A stretch of DNA of 64,000 bases from NCBI RefSeq assembly GCF_039537665.1, contig NZ_BAABAY010000001.1, positions 1,674,001 to 1,738,000 of the forward strand, written 5' to 3'. Numbering within the stretch: the first letter of the stretch is position 1; the number at the start of each line of letters is the position of its first letter. A model generated the notes under the pieces. It was not told where the DNA came from and made no database searches. It was given only the letters and a program-made list of their open reading frames with translations. Both the position numbers and the translations under genes were made by a program. Positions 35,138 through 44,798 of this stretch are shown here, piece after piece. Origin of the DNA: Gaetbulibacter_A aestuarii. GTDB lineage: Bacteria; Bacteroidota; Bacteroidia; Flavobacteriales; Flavobacteriaceae.

Positions 35138-36325
35138 ATTCAAAAACTCAAAAATTCCGCAAGCACCCTGACCTGTGCCAACACACATCGTTACTGCGCC
35201 ATGTTTTCCTTTCATATCGCGTTTACGCATTTCGTCAAATAACTGCACGGAAAGTTTTGCTCCCGTGCAACCAAGAGGATGACCCAGGGCAATAGCACCA
35301 CCATTAACGTTTACGATATCCGAATTCAGATCCAACTCACGAATTACAGCCACAGATTGAGATGCAAAGGCTTCATTAAGTTCAATAAGCTCTAAATCCT
35401 TTTGTTTTAATCCCGCCAGATCTAAGGCTTTTGGAATAGCCTTTACCGGGCCAATACCCATGATTCTAGGTTCTACACCTACGGCGGCATAAGATACCAG
35501 GCGGGCAATAGGTTCAAGATTTAATTCTTTTACCATGGCTTCACTCATTACCATTACGAAAGCAGCACCATCACTGGTTTGAGATGAATTACCGGCAGTA
35601 ACACTACCTCCTGCCGCAAATACAGGTCTTAATTTCGCAAGTGCTTCCAAACTGGTTCCGGCTCTTGGGCCTTCGTCTTTAGTTACGGTATATGTTTTGG
35701 TTGCTTTTTTACCATTTTCATCAACATAGATTTGTTCAACTTCAATCGGAACGATCTGATCTTGAAAACGATTTTCAGCTTGCGCTTTTAAAGCTTTCAT
35801 ATGTGAATTATAAGCAAATTCATCCTGAGCTTCTCGCGATACTTTGAATTGCTTTGCAACTGCTTCTGCCGTATTTCCCATACCCCAGTAATAATCTTCA
35901 TGACCTGCTTTTACAGTATCATAATTAAGTTCTGGTTTAAAACCGGTCATAGGCACTGAACTCATACTTTCTGCACCACCCGCAATGATACAATCGGCCA
36001 TTCCTGACTGGATTTTTGCTGTGGCAATTCCGATAGTTTCAATACCCGATGAGCAAAACCGATTTACGGTAACTCCGGGTACATCAATGCTGTTCAATCC
36101 TATTAAGGAAATGAAGCGTGCCATGTTCAAACCCTGAGAGCCCTCCGGCATTGCATTACCCACAATAACATCATCAATGCGTTTTACATCAAGATTGGGT
36201 AATTCCTTCATCATATACTGTATGGTTTCGGCACCGAGTTCATCTGCTCTTTTGAAGCGAAAAACACCCTTAGAGGCTTTGCCAACTGCGGTTCTATATG
36301 CTTTTACTATATATGCTTGTCTCAT
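35135..36325 (-). CDS. fadA: Acetyl-CoA C-acyltransferase (3-ketoacyl-CoA thiolase)
   Basis: 396 residues, standard thiolase length. The nucleophile is in NRFCSSGIETIG near Cys89; the other active-site parts are NEAFASQS, GGAIALGHPLGCTGAK (His) and CVGTGQGACGIF (second Cys) at the C-terminus. It cleaves 3-ketoacyl-CoA with CoA to acetyl-CoA in beta-oxidation. It follows the fadB-type gene; the 138-bp gap contains heptamer repeats (36335-36362). Confidence 0.96.
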   Translation of the reverse strand: MRQAYIVKAYRTAVGKASKGVFRFKRADELGAETIQYMMKELPNLDVKRIDDVIVGNAMPEGSQGLNMARFISLIGLNSIDVPGVTVNRFCSSGIETIGIATAKIQSGMADCIIAGGAESMSSVPMTGFKPELNYDTVKAGHEDYYWGMGNTAEAVAKQFKVSREAQDEFAYNSHMKALKAQAENRFQDQIVPIEVEQIYVDENGKKATKTYTVTKDEGPRAGTSLEALAKLRPVFAAGGSVTAGNSSQTSDGAAFVMVMSEAMVKELNLEPIARLVSYAAVGVEPRIMGIGPVKAIPKALDLAGLKQKDLELIELNEAFASQSVAVIRELDLNSDIVNVNGGAIALGHPLGCTGAKLSVQLFDEMRKRDMKGKHGAVTMCVGTGQGACGIFEFLN

Positions 36326-36334
36326 TTTTATGTG

Positions 36335-36362
36335 TATTGAGTATTGAGTTATGATTATTGAG
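36335..36362 (+). repeat. Heptamer repeat upstream of the thiolase gene
   Basis: Four 7-bp units: TATTGAG, TATTGAG, TTATGAT, TATTGAG, ending about 10 bp from the thiolase ATG at 36325. Unrelated in sequence to the array at 35061 but with the same period and the same kind of position in the fad cluster. Confidence 0.65.
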
Positions 36363-36463
36363 ATCTATAATTTTTTTTGAAATGATTCATTAATTTTTTT
36401 GAATTTCAATACATAAATCAATAACTATTTCTATTTTTTAATTTTTAGTCTAACATCTCTGTT

Positions 36464-38872
36464 CTAGTTTCGTAAAGGTTTTCCTGTTTTAAGCATGTGC
36501 TGAATGCGTTCTAATGTTTTTCGCTCTGTGCACAGACTTAAAAAGGCCTCGCGTTCCAAATCCAACAAGTACTGTTCTGTAACTTCGGTTGGCTCGGAAA
36601 GGTCGCCACCGGCCATTACATAAGCTAGTTTATTGGCTATCTTTTGGTCGTGTTCACTGATGTAGTGACTCGCTTCCATAGCGTCGGTTCCTACCAGAAA
36701 CATGCCCAGAGCTTGTTTACCGAGTACTTTTACATCTTTTCGTTTTACAGGTTGCGTATAACCGGCATCTGCCAGTAATCTGGCATGAGCCTTGGCCGTT
36801 GCAATTTGGCGGTGTTTATTTACAACAACAATATCTTTTCCTTTTTGAAGTACACCAAGATCGTAAGCCTCGTAAGCAGAGGTCGATACTTTGGCCATAC
36901 CAATGGTCAAGAAATACTCTTGTAAAGTATTTAATTCTACGTCGCCTTTACGGAAAGTATCGGACGCTCGTAGTGCCATTTCTTTAGAGCCACCACCACC
37001 CGGGATGACACCTACACCAAACTCTACAAGTCCCATATAAGTTTCCGCGGCAGCGACCACTTTGTCCGCGTGCATGGATAATTCACAAGCACCACCTAAT
37101 GACATACCATGAGGTGCAGAAACCGTAGGAATGGCAGAGTAGCGCATACGCATCATGGTATCCTGGAAGTATTTTATAGCACCGTTAAGTTCTTCATATT
37201 CCTGCTCTACAGCCATCATAAATATCATTCCGATATTGGCACCAACAGAGAAGTTTGCACCCTGGTTTCCTATAACCAAACCATCAAAGTCTTTTTCAGC
37301 GAGATCCACCGCTTTATTTAAACCGGCTAAAACATCGCCACCTATGGTGTTCATTTTAGATTGGAACTCACAGTTTAAGATGCCATCGCCCAGATCTTCA
37401 ATAACAACACCTGGATTTTTAAATACCTCTTTTGATTTTCTGATATTATCTAAAATGATGAAAGCATCCTGACCAGGTACTTTTTCGTGTTTTTTAGAGG
37501 GAATATCATAAGCGTAAGTAGCGCCTTCTTTTACCGTATAGAATGATGAAACGCCAGATCCTAACATATCCTGAACCCAAGAGGCAGGTTCAAGACCTTC
37601 CGCTTTTATTAACTCCAAACCTTTTTCAACACCAACGGCATCCCAAATTTGGAACGGACCGTGCTCCCATCCGAAGCCGGCTTTCATGGCATCGTCAATT
37701 TTATATAGATCGTCCGTAATTTCAGGAATGCGATGCGAAACGTAAGCGAATAGTGCTCCGAACGTTTTTCTGTAGAAATCACCGGCTTTATCTTTTCCGT
37801 CGATAAGAATCTTGAACCGGTTAATTACTTTATCTATTTCTTTGGTTTTTTCTAAGGTGTCAAATTTGGCCCGCTTATTCTTACGGTATTCCATAGTGTT
37901 CAGATCCAGTGACCATATTTCTTTATTACCTGAATCATCGACAACCTTTTTATAAAAACCCTGGCCGGATTTACTACCGAGCCATTTATTTTCCATCATG
38001 GTATTTATGAAATCAGGAAGTTTGAAGAGTTCAATACGCTCATCATCTTTGCAGTTTTCAGCTATACCATTGGCCACGTGAACCAGTGTATCTAATCCTA
38101 CAACATCAACCGTTCTGAAGGTTGCCGATTTTGGTCGGCCAATAACCGGACCTGTTAATTTATCAACTTCTTCAATAGTGAGATCCATGGCTTTAACCGC
38201 GTGGAATAAACTCATAATACTGAAAATACCAATTCTGTTTCCGATAAAAGCAGGAGTGTCTTTTGCTACTACCGCTGTTTTTCCTAGGAATTGTTCCCCG
38301 TATCCATTGAGGAAATCAAGTATTTCCTGGCTCGTTTTCGGTCCTGGAATAATTTCGAATAAATTCAGATAACGGGCAGGGTTGAAGAAATGTGTTCCAC
38401 AGAAATGCTTTTGGAAATCTTCACTTCGGCCTTCAGACATAAAATGGATAGGAATACCCGAAGTATTACTCGTTATCAAGGTACCTGGCCTGCGATATTT
38501 ATCAAGTTTTTCGAAAACCTGTTTTTTGATATCTAAACGCTCCACAACAACCTCAATAATCCAATCAGCTTCAGCTACTTTTTTGATATCATCCTCCATA
38601 TTACCTGTGGTAATTCTATCGGCAAATTTTTGGTGATAGATTGGTGAGGGTTTCGATTTTAAAGCGTGTTTTAGTGAATCGTTTACTAAGCGATTTCGTA
38701 CCACCTTATTTTCTAAAGTTAAACCTGCTTTTTTTTCAGCGTCATTGAGTTCTCTGGGAACAATGTCAAGTAATAATACTTCAACACCGATATTTGCAAA
38801 GTGACAGGCTATGCCACTTCCCATGATCCCGGAACCGATAACGGCTACTTTTTTAATGCGTCTTTTGCTCAT
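36464..38872 (-). CDS. 3-hydroxyacyl-CoA dehydrogenase / enoyl-CoA hydratase fusion (FadB/FadN type)
   Basis: 802 residues. The N-terminal NAD domain starts VAVIGSGIMGSGIACHF and runs to about 190; the dehydrogenase C-domain has GTHFFNPA and TPAFIGNRIG; a second helical repeat spans about 340-460. The crotonase domain is C-terminal (ANFSVGAN near 540 and GMSLGGACELSMHAD near 585). This order, dehydrogenase first, is that of FadN rather than E. coli FadB. It hydrates enoyl-CoA and oxidises 3-hydroxyacyl-CoA. It starts 8 bp after the marR stop. Confidence 0.95.
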   Translation of the reverse strand: MSKRRIKKVAVIGSGIMGSGIACHFANIGVEVLLLDIVPRELNDAEKKAGLTLENKVVRNRLVNDSLKHALKSKPSPIYHQKFADRITTGNMEDDIKKVAEADWIIEVVVERLDIKKQVFEKLDKYRRPGTLITSNTSGIPIHFMSEGRSEDFQKHFCGTHFFNPARYLNLFEIIPGPKTSQEILDFLNGYGEQFLGKTAVVAKDTPAFIGNRIGIFSIMSLFHAVKAMDLTIEEVDKLTGPVIGRPKSATFRTVDVVGLDTLVHVANGIAENCKDDERIELFKLPDFINTMMENKWLGSKSGQGFYKKVVDDSGNKEIWSLDLNTMEYRKNKRAKFDTLEKTKEIDKVINRFKILIDGKDKAGDFYRKTFGALFAYVSHRIPEITDDLYKIDDAMKAGFGWEHGPFQIWDAVGVEKGLELIKAEGLEPASWVQDMLGSGVSSFYTVKEGATYAYDIPSKKHEKVPGQDAFIILDNIRKSKEVFKNPGVVIEDLGDGILNCEFQSKMNTIGGDVLAGLNKAVDLAEKDFDGLVIGNQGANFSVGANIGMIFMMAVEQEYEELNGAIKYFQDTMMRMRYSAIPTVSAPHGMSLGGACELSMHADKVVAAAETYMGLVEFGVGVIPGGGGSKEMALRASDTFRKGDVELNTLQEYFLTIGMAKVSTSAYEAYDLGVLQKGKDIVVVNKHRQIATAKAHARLLADAGYTQPVKRKDVKVLGKQALGMFLVGTDAMEASHYISEHDQKIANKLAYVMAGGDLSEPTEVTEQYLLDLEREAFLSLCTERKTLERIQHMLKTGKPLRN

Positions 38873-38880
38873 TTTATAAA

Positions 38881-39327
38881 CTACTTATCGTTTGGAGTGA
38901 ATATTTTTTTATTTGTTACCATATAAGTTATGAGATCGGCCACCTCATAAAAATGATTAAGTTTTTCAGCCGAAATATTGTTCTTTATGGTTTCATTGAA
39001 TTTAAGCACCCGATCTTTTGAATAAGCTCTTTTTTCCCGTCCAAATTCGGTTAGCGTGATGATCACCCCGCGACCATCTTCAGGATTAGGATGGCGTTTT
39101 ATCAAGCCCCGTGTTTCCATAGTTTTTAAAATTCTGGAAAGGCTGGTTGCCTCCATACCCATTTTGGGTCCTAAAGCTGTGGAAGGTGTTCCTTTTTCCG
39201 GATCAATACTTAATAAAGTAAATCCGGTAGCCATTGTGCTATCAAATTTAGAAGCTTCTTCATTATACATTTTCTGAACCGTCAACCAGGTGGTTCTCAA
39301 CATATAATCTATTGTGCGTTCTTTCAT
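38881..39327 (-). CDS. MarR-family regulator of the beta-oxidation operon
   Basis: 148 residues with the winged helix at about 50-110 (LGPKMGMEATSLSRILKTMETRGLIKRHPNPEDGRG). The position as first gene of the fad operon and the large palindrome over its promoter (39353-39390) indicate an autoregulated repressor of fatty-acid degradation, presumably released by acyl-CoA. The ligand is inferred from context only. Confidence 0.9.
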   Translation of the reverse strand: MKERTIDYMLRTTWLTVQKMYNEEASKFDSTMATGFTLLSIDPEKGTPSTALGPKMGMEATSLSRILKTMETRGLIKRHPNPEDGRGVIITLTEFGREKRAYSKDRVLKFNETIKNNISAEKLNHFYEVADLITYMVTNKKIFTPNDK

Positions 39328-39346
39328 ATTTCAAATTTGGTTCCAT

Positions 39347-39390
39347 CAAATATATGAAAATTTATTATGCGTGCATAATAAATTTTCATA
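39347..39390 (-). promoter_or_regulatory. marR-fad operon promoter with 38-bp perfect palindrome
   Basis: Arms TATGAAAATTTATTATGC (39353-39370) and its exact complement (39373-39390) around a 2-bp centre. TATATTTG (-7) on the minus strand is at 39354-39347, overlapping the palindrome edge by two bases. The marR ATG is at 39327. Binding here would exclude RNA polymerase. Confidence 0.8.
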
Positions 39391-39410
39391 AAATAAGAAT
39401 AAAATCATAA

Positions 39411-39442
39411 AAAAAGCCACGCCAAAAAAGCGTGACTTTTAA
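39411..39442 (-). terminator. Terminator of the small membrane-protein gene
   Basis: AGCCACGC / GCGTGACT stem (one mismatch) with A/T runs on both sides, about 22 bp after the stop at 39464, in front of the marR promoter. Confidence 0.75.
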
Positions 39443-39463
39443 AAAGGTTGTTAGTTAGGTTTA

Positions 39464-39856
39464 TTAAGATTCTAATTTTCCAAGCATAGTTCCAATAACT
39501 GCTCCTACTATAGCGATGATGATAATAGTAATTACAACATCAAGCGCAGCGGTTTGATAGGAATTTGAAGGATCCATCAAATTAAAGAAATTGAATTGTA
39601 ATCCCATAAATAAACCAATAATGGCACCAGCTTTAAATCCGGTTCCACCGGTACTTATTTGCGCCCATTTACTGAAAATGTAGGCTATGAACAAGGAGCC
39701 TGTTAAGCAGCCCAAAAATATCATAACCATAGGGGTTGCACCGGAATCAGGTTGATCAAATGTATCGACAAAGATCATCCCATAAAAAAGCCATCCTAAA
39801 AGAAAATTTACAATGGCACCTACAATTCCTGAAAGTACTAAGTTTTTTGTTTTCAT
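39464..39856 (-). CDS. Four-helix membrane protein of unknown function
   Basis: 130 residues with four hydrophobic segments at about 7-28, 42-63, 75-92 and 105-127 and many Gly residues (GAIVGAIVGTMLGKLES at the end). I do not recognise a named family; small proteins of this kind are frequent in Flavobacteriia. It lies alone between the fadD-like and marR genes with its own terminator; there is no operon partner to suggest a role. Confidence 0.75.
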   Translation of the reverse strand: MKTKNLVLSGIVGAIVNFLLGWLFYGMIFVDTFDQPDSGATPMVMIFLGCLTGSLFIAYIFSKWAQISTGGTGFKAGAIIGLFMGLQFNFFNLMDPSNSYQTAALDVVITIIIIAIVGAVIGTMLGKLES

Positions 39857-40010
39857 TTTTTTAGTTGTTAGTTTGTTGCTATTAAAAGTATTAAAAAAAT
39901 AGGAATCGTTTAATATTTTAACTAAAAAATAAGTAATTTAAAAAAATAAACCCGTTAAAATACGAATATATAAATGTAAGAGGATAAATTATAACTACTA
40001 AGAAGACCTA

Positions 40011-41792
40011 TTAACGGTATATTTTCTCGATAAGATCTTTATATTTCTCTTTAATAATGCGTCGCCGCATTTTCATAGTAGGGGTAAGGTGCCCGGCCTC
40101 AATAGACCAGACATCCGGAGTGATTTCAAACTTTTTGATCTGTTCCCATTTTCCAAACTTGGCGTTGGCGGTATCAATTTCCTCTTGAATGCGATCTAAT
40201 AGAGTTTTATTATTAATGATATCTGCATCAGACTTGTATTCTATGTTATGACGTTTGGCCCATTCTTTCACAAAGTCATAATTAAGTTGAATAAGAGCAG
40301 CGGGCATTTTTTCGCCCTCACCAATAACCATGATCTGTTCAATGAAACGGGATTGTTTGAACTCGTTCTCTATAAGTGCTGGAGCAACATATTTTCCGCC
40401 GGAGGTTTTAAACATTTCTTTTTTACGATCGGTAATTTTCAGAAAACCATCTTTATCGATTTCTCCAATATCACCGGTATGGAAATAGTCTCCGGTCATG
40501 ACTTCCGCCGTTTTTTCCGGATCTTTATAATAGCCCATCATCACATTAGGGCCTTTACATAATATTTCTCCGTCTTCAGCGATTTTTACTTCAACATGGT
40601 CAATCACTTTACCAACTGTTCCAACTCGGAAACCACCATTGCGCATGTCGTTAACAGAAATAACCGGGGAAGTTTCCGTAAGTCCGTAACCTTCCATAAT
40701 TGGCATTTCAGCCGCAGCAAATATGCGTGTTAATCGCGGTTGTAAAGCAGCACTTCCTGAAACCATGAGGTCTAACTTACCACCTAATCCGGCTTTCCAT
40801 TTACTAAAAATGAGTTTTCGTGCTATTTTTAGTTGGAGTTCATACCAACTTCCATTTTGGCCGTATGGTTCGTATTTCAATCCAAGATCCACCGCCCAGA
40901 AAAATAGTGCCTTTTTGATACCGCTTAAAGCTGCACCCTTGGAAATAATCTTTTCATAAACTTTTTCATAAAGTCGCGGCACAGCCGTCATGACTGTGGG
41001 TTGTACCTCCAAAATGTTAGTGCTCATTTTATCAATAGATTCAGCAAAATGAATTTCAACACCACAGTATTGGTATAAATAAAGAATCATGCGCTCGAAC
41101 ACATGGCAAACCGGTAAGAAACTTAAAGCTTTTGACCTTCCTTTTTCGAACGGCACGCGTTTTTCACTATCAATAACATTGGATACCAAATTATTATGAG
41201 AAAGCATCACGCCTTTAGGTCTTCCAGTTGTTCCCGAAGTATAAATAAGTGTAGCGAGATCTTCAGGTTTTACAGCGTCTTTTAAAGTTTCAACTTCAGC
41301 TTGTGATGATACATCTTCACCTAATTTTAAAACCGCTTCCCAATGATCTTCACCCTTTATATGGTCAAACGTATAAACGTTTTTAAGTTTGGTATTTGAT
41401 TTTACTTCATTCACTTTTTCTAATACCTCCTCATCTGATACAAAACAGTAAATGGATTCGGAGTGGTTCAGAATATATTCGTAATCTTCGGAAGAGATCG
41501 TTGGGTAAATGGGTACATTTTGTGCTCCCAATTGAAGCACGCCAATATCCAGAATATTCCACTCGGTTCTGTTTGTAGAGGAAATGACTGCAATTTTATC
41601 ATTCGGCTTAACACCTAATTTTAAAAGTCCGCGACTGATAGCATTGGCTCTATCAATATACTCAGAAGAAGAAATGGAAGTCCATTTCCCGTCGTATTTT
41701 GTTGTTAGGGATTTTTCTAAATTATAAGTCTCTTTTTGGTAATAGGGAAAGTCAAAGATCCGCTTAATTTCCATCATTTCTTTTTCAAACAA
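40011..41792 (-). CDS. fadD: Long-chain fatty-acid-CoA ligase
   Basis: 593 residues. The AMP-binding motif is LIYTSGTTGRPKGVMLSH near 195-212; A5-type GYGLTETSPV; and DYFHTGDIGEIDKDGFLKITDRKKE near 445-470 with the adenylating-domain hinge. It activates fatty acids with ATP and CoA, feeding the beta-oxidation genes just downstream. The long-chain type is suggested by the C-terminal GHLTPTMKMRRR motif. Two internal ATGs (residues 6 and 7) are possible starts. Confidence 0.92.
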   Translation of the reverse strand: MFEKEMMEIKRIFDFPYYQKETYNLEKSLTTKYDGKWTSISSSEYIDRANAISRGLLKLGVKPNDKIAVISSTNRTEWNILDIGVLQLGAQNVPIYPTISSEDYEYILNHSESIYCFVSDEEVLEKVNEVKSNTKLKNVYTFDHIKGEDHWEAVLKLGEDVSSQAEVETLKDAVKPEDLATLIYTSGTTGRPKGVMLSHNNLVSNVIDSEKRVPFEKGRSKALSFLPVCHVFERMILYLYQYCGVEIHFAESIDKMSTNILEVQPTVMTAVPRLYEKVYEKIISKGAALSGIKKALFFWAVDLGLKYEPYGQNGSWYELQLKIARKLIFSKWKAGLGGKLDLMVSGSAALQPRLTRIFAAAEMPIMEGYGLTETSPVISVNDMRNGGFRVGTVGKVIDHVEVKIAEDGEILCKGPNVMMGYYKDPEKTAEVMTGDYFHTGDIGEIDKDGFLKITDRKKEMFKTSGGKYVAPALIENEFKQSRFIEQIMVIGEGEKMPAALIQLNYDFVKEWAKRHNIEYKSDADIINNKTLLDRIQEEIDTANAKFGKWEQIKKFEITPDVWSIEAGHLTPTMKMRRRIIKEKYKDLIEKIYR

Positions 41793-41923
41793 ATTGTACG
41801 TTGCAAAGTATGAAATTAAATAAGATTTTCAAATAAGCCTGATAAAAAGTGGTAAAAATGAAAATAAAGGGTTCTTTTTTGAGAATAAAAGAAAAAGTTC
41901 GAACTATTTAAATTTTTCGGAAT

Positions 41924-41967
41924 ATGACTTAAGTCATAATCTGAGCCGTATTAAGTCCCTAATTTTA
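41924..41967 (+). promoter_or_regulatory. Crp/Fnr-type operator plus -7 element of ppdK
   Basis: Perfect palindrome ATGACTTAAGTCAT at 41924-41937 (16 bp with the flanking T and A) and TAATTTTA at 41960-41967, one base from TAnnTTTG. The centre-to-element distance is again 29.5 bp. Confidence 0.75.
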
Positions 41968-41995
41968 TGCATGTAATTATTTAAACATCAAAATT

Positions 41996-44725
41996 ATGGA
42001 CATTATAGAAGACGTAAAAGCTCGGGTTTACAATTTTGGGAATAAAACCGCCGATGGCAATAGTCAAATGAAGAATTTGCTGGGCGGTAAAGGAGCCAAT
42101 TTAGCAGAAATGAGTGCTCTGGGTATTCCTGTACCTCCGGGATTTACAATTACTACGGAAGTGTGTACTGCCTATAACGAGCTTGGGAAGGAAGCGGTTA
42201 TAGACATGATAAAATCAGACGTTGAGGCGTCAATTCGAACCATTGAAAAAACCATGGGAGCGGAATTTGGAAGTAAAGAGAATCCTTTGTTGGTTTCCGT
42301 ACGATCCGGAGCGCGCGTTTCTATGCCGGGAATGATGGATACAGTTTTAAATCTTGGTTTGAACGATGAGGTTGTACTGGGTCTTGCTGAAAGAACAGGA
42401 AATCCAAAATTTGCCTGGGATTCCTACCGTCGTTTTATTCAAATGTATGGAGGAGTAGTTTTGGGAATGAAACCGGAATCGAAGGACGATATTGATCCGT
42501 TCGAAGAAATCATGGAGCATTTAAAAGAAAAAAGAGGTATTACCTTAGATACGGAATTCAGTATTCAGGATCTAAAAGATCTGGTTTACGACTTTAAAGA
42601 TGCCGTTAAAAAACGAACCGGTCACGATTTTCCAACCAATCCCTGGGATCAACTTTGGGGCGCCGTAATTGCTGTTTTCAATAGCTGGAATGGTGATCGC
42701 GCGGTATATTATCGTACCATGCATGGTTATCCCGCTGATTGGGGAACCGCTGTAAACGTACAAGCCATGGTTTATGGTAATATGGGCGATAATTCTGCTA
42801 CCGGCGTTTGCTTTACCCGTGATGCCGGAACCGGAGAGAACGTATTTAATGGTGAGTACTTGATCAACGCTCAAGGAGAAGATGTTGTTGCCGGCGTAAG
42901 AACGCCACAACAAATTACCAAATTAGGATCGGAACGTTGGGCTGAATTAGCGAAAGTTGATGAAGAAGAACGCGCTCAAACCTATCCTTCTTTGGAAGAA
43001 GTTATGCCGGAACTGTACAAAGAACTTGACGGTATTCAGAAAAAACTTGAAACCCATTATCGCGATATGCAGGATATGGAATTTACGATTCAAGATGGTA
43101 AATTATGGATATTGCAAACTCGTAATGGTAAACGTACCGGGGCGGCTATGGTTAAAATTGCTATCGATCAGTTGCACGAAGGATTGATTAGTGATAAGGA
43201 AGCTTTATTGCGAATTGAACCAAATAAACTAGACGAATTATTACATCCGGTTTTCGATCCTAAAGCTTTGAAACAAGCCCATGTAATTGCACAAGGATTA
43301 CCTGCATCACCGGGTGCTGCAACCGGTAAAATTGTGTTCTTTGCTGATGAAGCCGATAAATTCAAAAACAGTATCCTGGTGCGTATTGAAACCTCTCCTG
43401 AAGACCTTGAAGGTATGCATGTTGCTAAAGGCATCTTGACTGCTCGTGGTGGAATGACCTCTCACGCAGCCGTTGTAGCCCGAGGTATGGGTAAATGTTG
43501 TATTTCAGGTGCCGGAGCACTTAAAATAAATTATAAAGCACGAACCCTTTCTGTAGATGGTCATGAATATCATGAAGGTGATTGGATTTCATTAAATGGT
43601 TCTACAGGTAATATCATTGAAGGCAAAGTGGCTACCAAAGAACCTGAATTAAGTGGCGAGTTTGCTAAACTGATGAAGCTTTCAGACAAATTCCGCGACA
43701 TGCAGGTAAGAACCAATGCCGATACACCAAATGATGCTGCAATTGCACGTAGCTTTGGTGCTGAGGGTATTGGATTGACACGTACAGAACACATGTTCTT
43801 TGAAGTGGATCGTATCAAGGCCATGCGTGAAATGATACTTGCGGATACTGTTAAAGGTAGAAAAGAAGCCTTGAATGAATTATTACCCATGCAGCGTTCA
43901 GACTTTGAGGGTATTTTTGAAGCCATGGAGGGTCTGCCGGTAACGATTCGTTTATTGGATCCACCATTACATGAGTTTGTACCTCATACTTTAGTGGCTC
44001 AAAAAGAGCTTGCGGATGATATGCATATTTCCGTTGAAGCTGTGAAGAATAAGGTATCGGAATTGTCTGAATTCAATCCCATGTTAGGCCATCGTGGCTG
44101 TCGTTTAGGAAATACCTATCCGGAAATCACCGAAATGCAAACGCGTGCGATTATTGAAGCAGCACTTAATTTAAAAGCAAAAGGTGTAATCAGTAAACCG
44201 GAAATTATGGTGCCTTTAGTAGGAACGGTAGCAGAATTTGAAGCTCAGGAAAAAGTCATCCGCGCTACTGCCGAGAAAGTGTTTGAAGAACGTCAGGACA
44301 ATATCGAATTTACAGTGGGTACCATGATTGAAGTGCCTCGTGCAACTTTGATGGCGGATCTGATTGCTGAGAAAGCAGATTTCTTTTCCTTCGGAACCAA
44401 CGACCTGACCCAAATGACCTTTGGTTATTCTCGTGATGATGCCGGTAAATTTTTACCAATATATATTGAAAAAGGCATTCTGAAAGCCGATCCATTCGAA
44501 GTGTTAGATCAGGAAGGCGTAGGGCAATTAGTAAAATTAGGCACAGAACGCGGAAGAAGTTCCAAACCTAAACTTAAAGTTGGGGTTTGTGGCGAGCATG
44601 GTGGCGAACCAAGTTCCGTAGAGTTTTTCTACAACAGCGGTTTAGACTATGTAAGTTGTTCTCCTTACCGTGTCCCTATAGCACGATTAGTAGCGGCCCA
44701 GGCTGCCATAAAAGCCAAGTATTAA
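41996..44725 (+). CDS. ppdK: Pyruvate, phosphate dikinase
   Basis: 909 residues, normal length. The N-terminal nucleotide-grasp domain has LLGGKGANLAEMSALGIPVPPGF and PMTGVCFTRD-like ATGVCFTRDAGTGE; the phosphohistidine domain has GGMTSHAAVVARGMGK with the catalytic His; and the C-terminal PEP/pyruvate barrel has EGIGLTRTEHMFF and GVCGEHGGEP. It interconverts pyruvate + ATP + Pi and PEP + AMP + PPi. Alone on the plus strand with its own terminator. An Fnr-type site at 41924 suggests oxygen-linked control. Confidence 0.97.
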   Translation: MDIIEDVKARVYNFGNKTADGNSQMKNLLGGKGANLAEMSALGIPVPPGFTITTEVCTAYNELGKEAVIDMIKSDVEASIRTIEKTMGAEFGSKENPLLVSVRSGARVSMPGMMDTVLNLGLNDEVVLGLAERTGNPKFAWDSYRRFIQMYGGVVLGMKPESKDDIDPFEEIMEHLKEKRGITLDTEFSIQDLKDLVYDFKDAVKKRTGHDFPTNPWDQLWGAVIAVFNSWNGDRAVYYRTMHGYPADWGTAVNVQAMVYGNMGDNSATGVCFTRDAGTGENVFNGEYLINAQGEDVVAGVRTPQQITKLGSERWAELAKVDEEERAQTYPSLEEVMPELYKELDGIQKKLETHYRDMQDMEFTIQDGKLWILQTRNGKRTGAAMVKIAIDQLHEGLISDKEALLRIEPNKLDELLHPVFDPKALKQAHVIAQGLPASPGAATGKIVFFADEADKFKNSILVRIETSPEDLEGMHVAKGILTARGGMTSHAAVVARGMGKCCISGAGALKINYKARTLSVDGHEYHEGDWISLNGSTGNIIEGKVATKEPELSGEFAKLMKLSDKFRDMQVRTNADTPNDAAIARSFGAEGIGLTRTEHMFFEVDRIKAMREMILADTVKGRKEALNELLPMQRSDFEGIFEAMEGLPVTIRLLDPPLHEFVPHTLVAQKELADDMHISVEAVKNKVSELSEFNPMLGHRGCRLGNTYPEITEMQTRAIIEAALNLKAKGVISKPEIMVPLVGTVAEFEAQEKVIRATAEKVFEERQDNIEFTVGTMIEVPRATLMADLIAEKADFFSFGTNDLTQMTFGYSRDDAGKFLPIYIEKGILKADPFEVLDQEGVGQLVKLGTERGRSSKPKLKVGVCGEHGGEPSSVEFFYNSGLDYVSCSPYRVPIARLVAAQAAIKAKY

Positions 44726-44744
44726 TAATTTTATTTTAAATGTA

Positions 44745-44780
44745 AATCCCTGAAGACTAAAAGATCTTCAGGGATTTTTT
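44745..44780 (+). terminator. Terminator of ppdK
   Basis: Twelve-bp perfect stem AATCCCTGAAGA / TCTTCAGGGATT followed by a T run, 20 bp after the stop codon. It lies close to the end of the convergent purL and has an A run on the other side, so it may serve both. Confidence 0.92.
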
Positions 44781-44798
44781 TATAAAACTTTTGAGAAA

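Noticed and set aside
35023..35295. Plus-strand frames rich in Ser/Leu (SLLSILYS)
   Set aside because: They are translations of the heptamer repeat array, not a gene.
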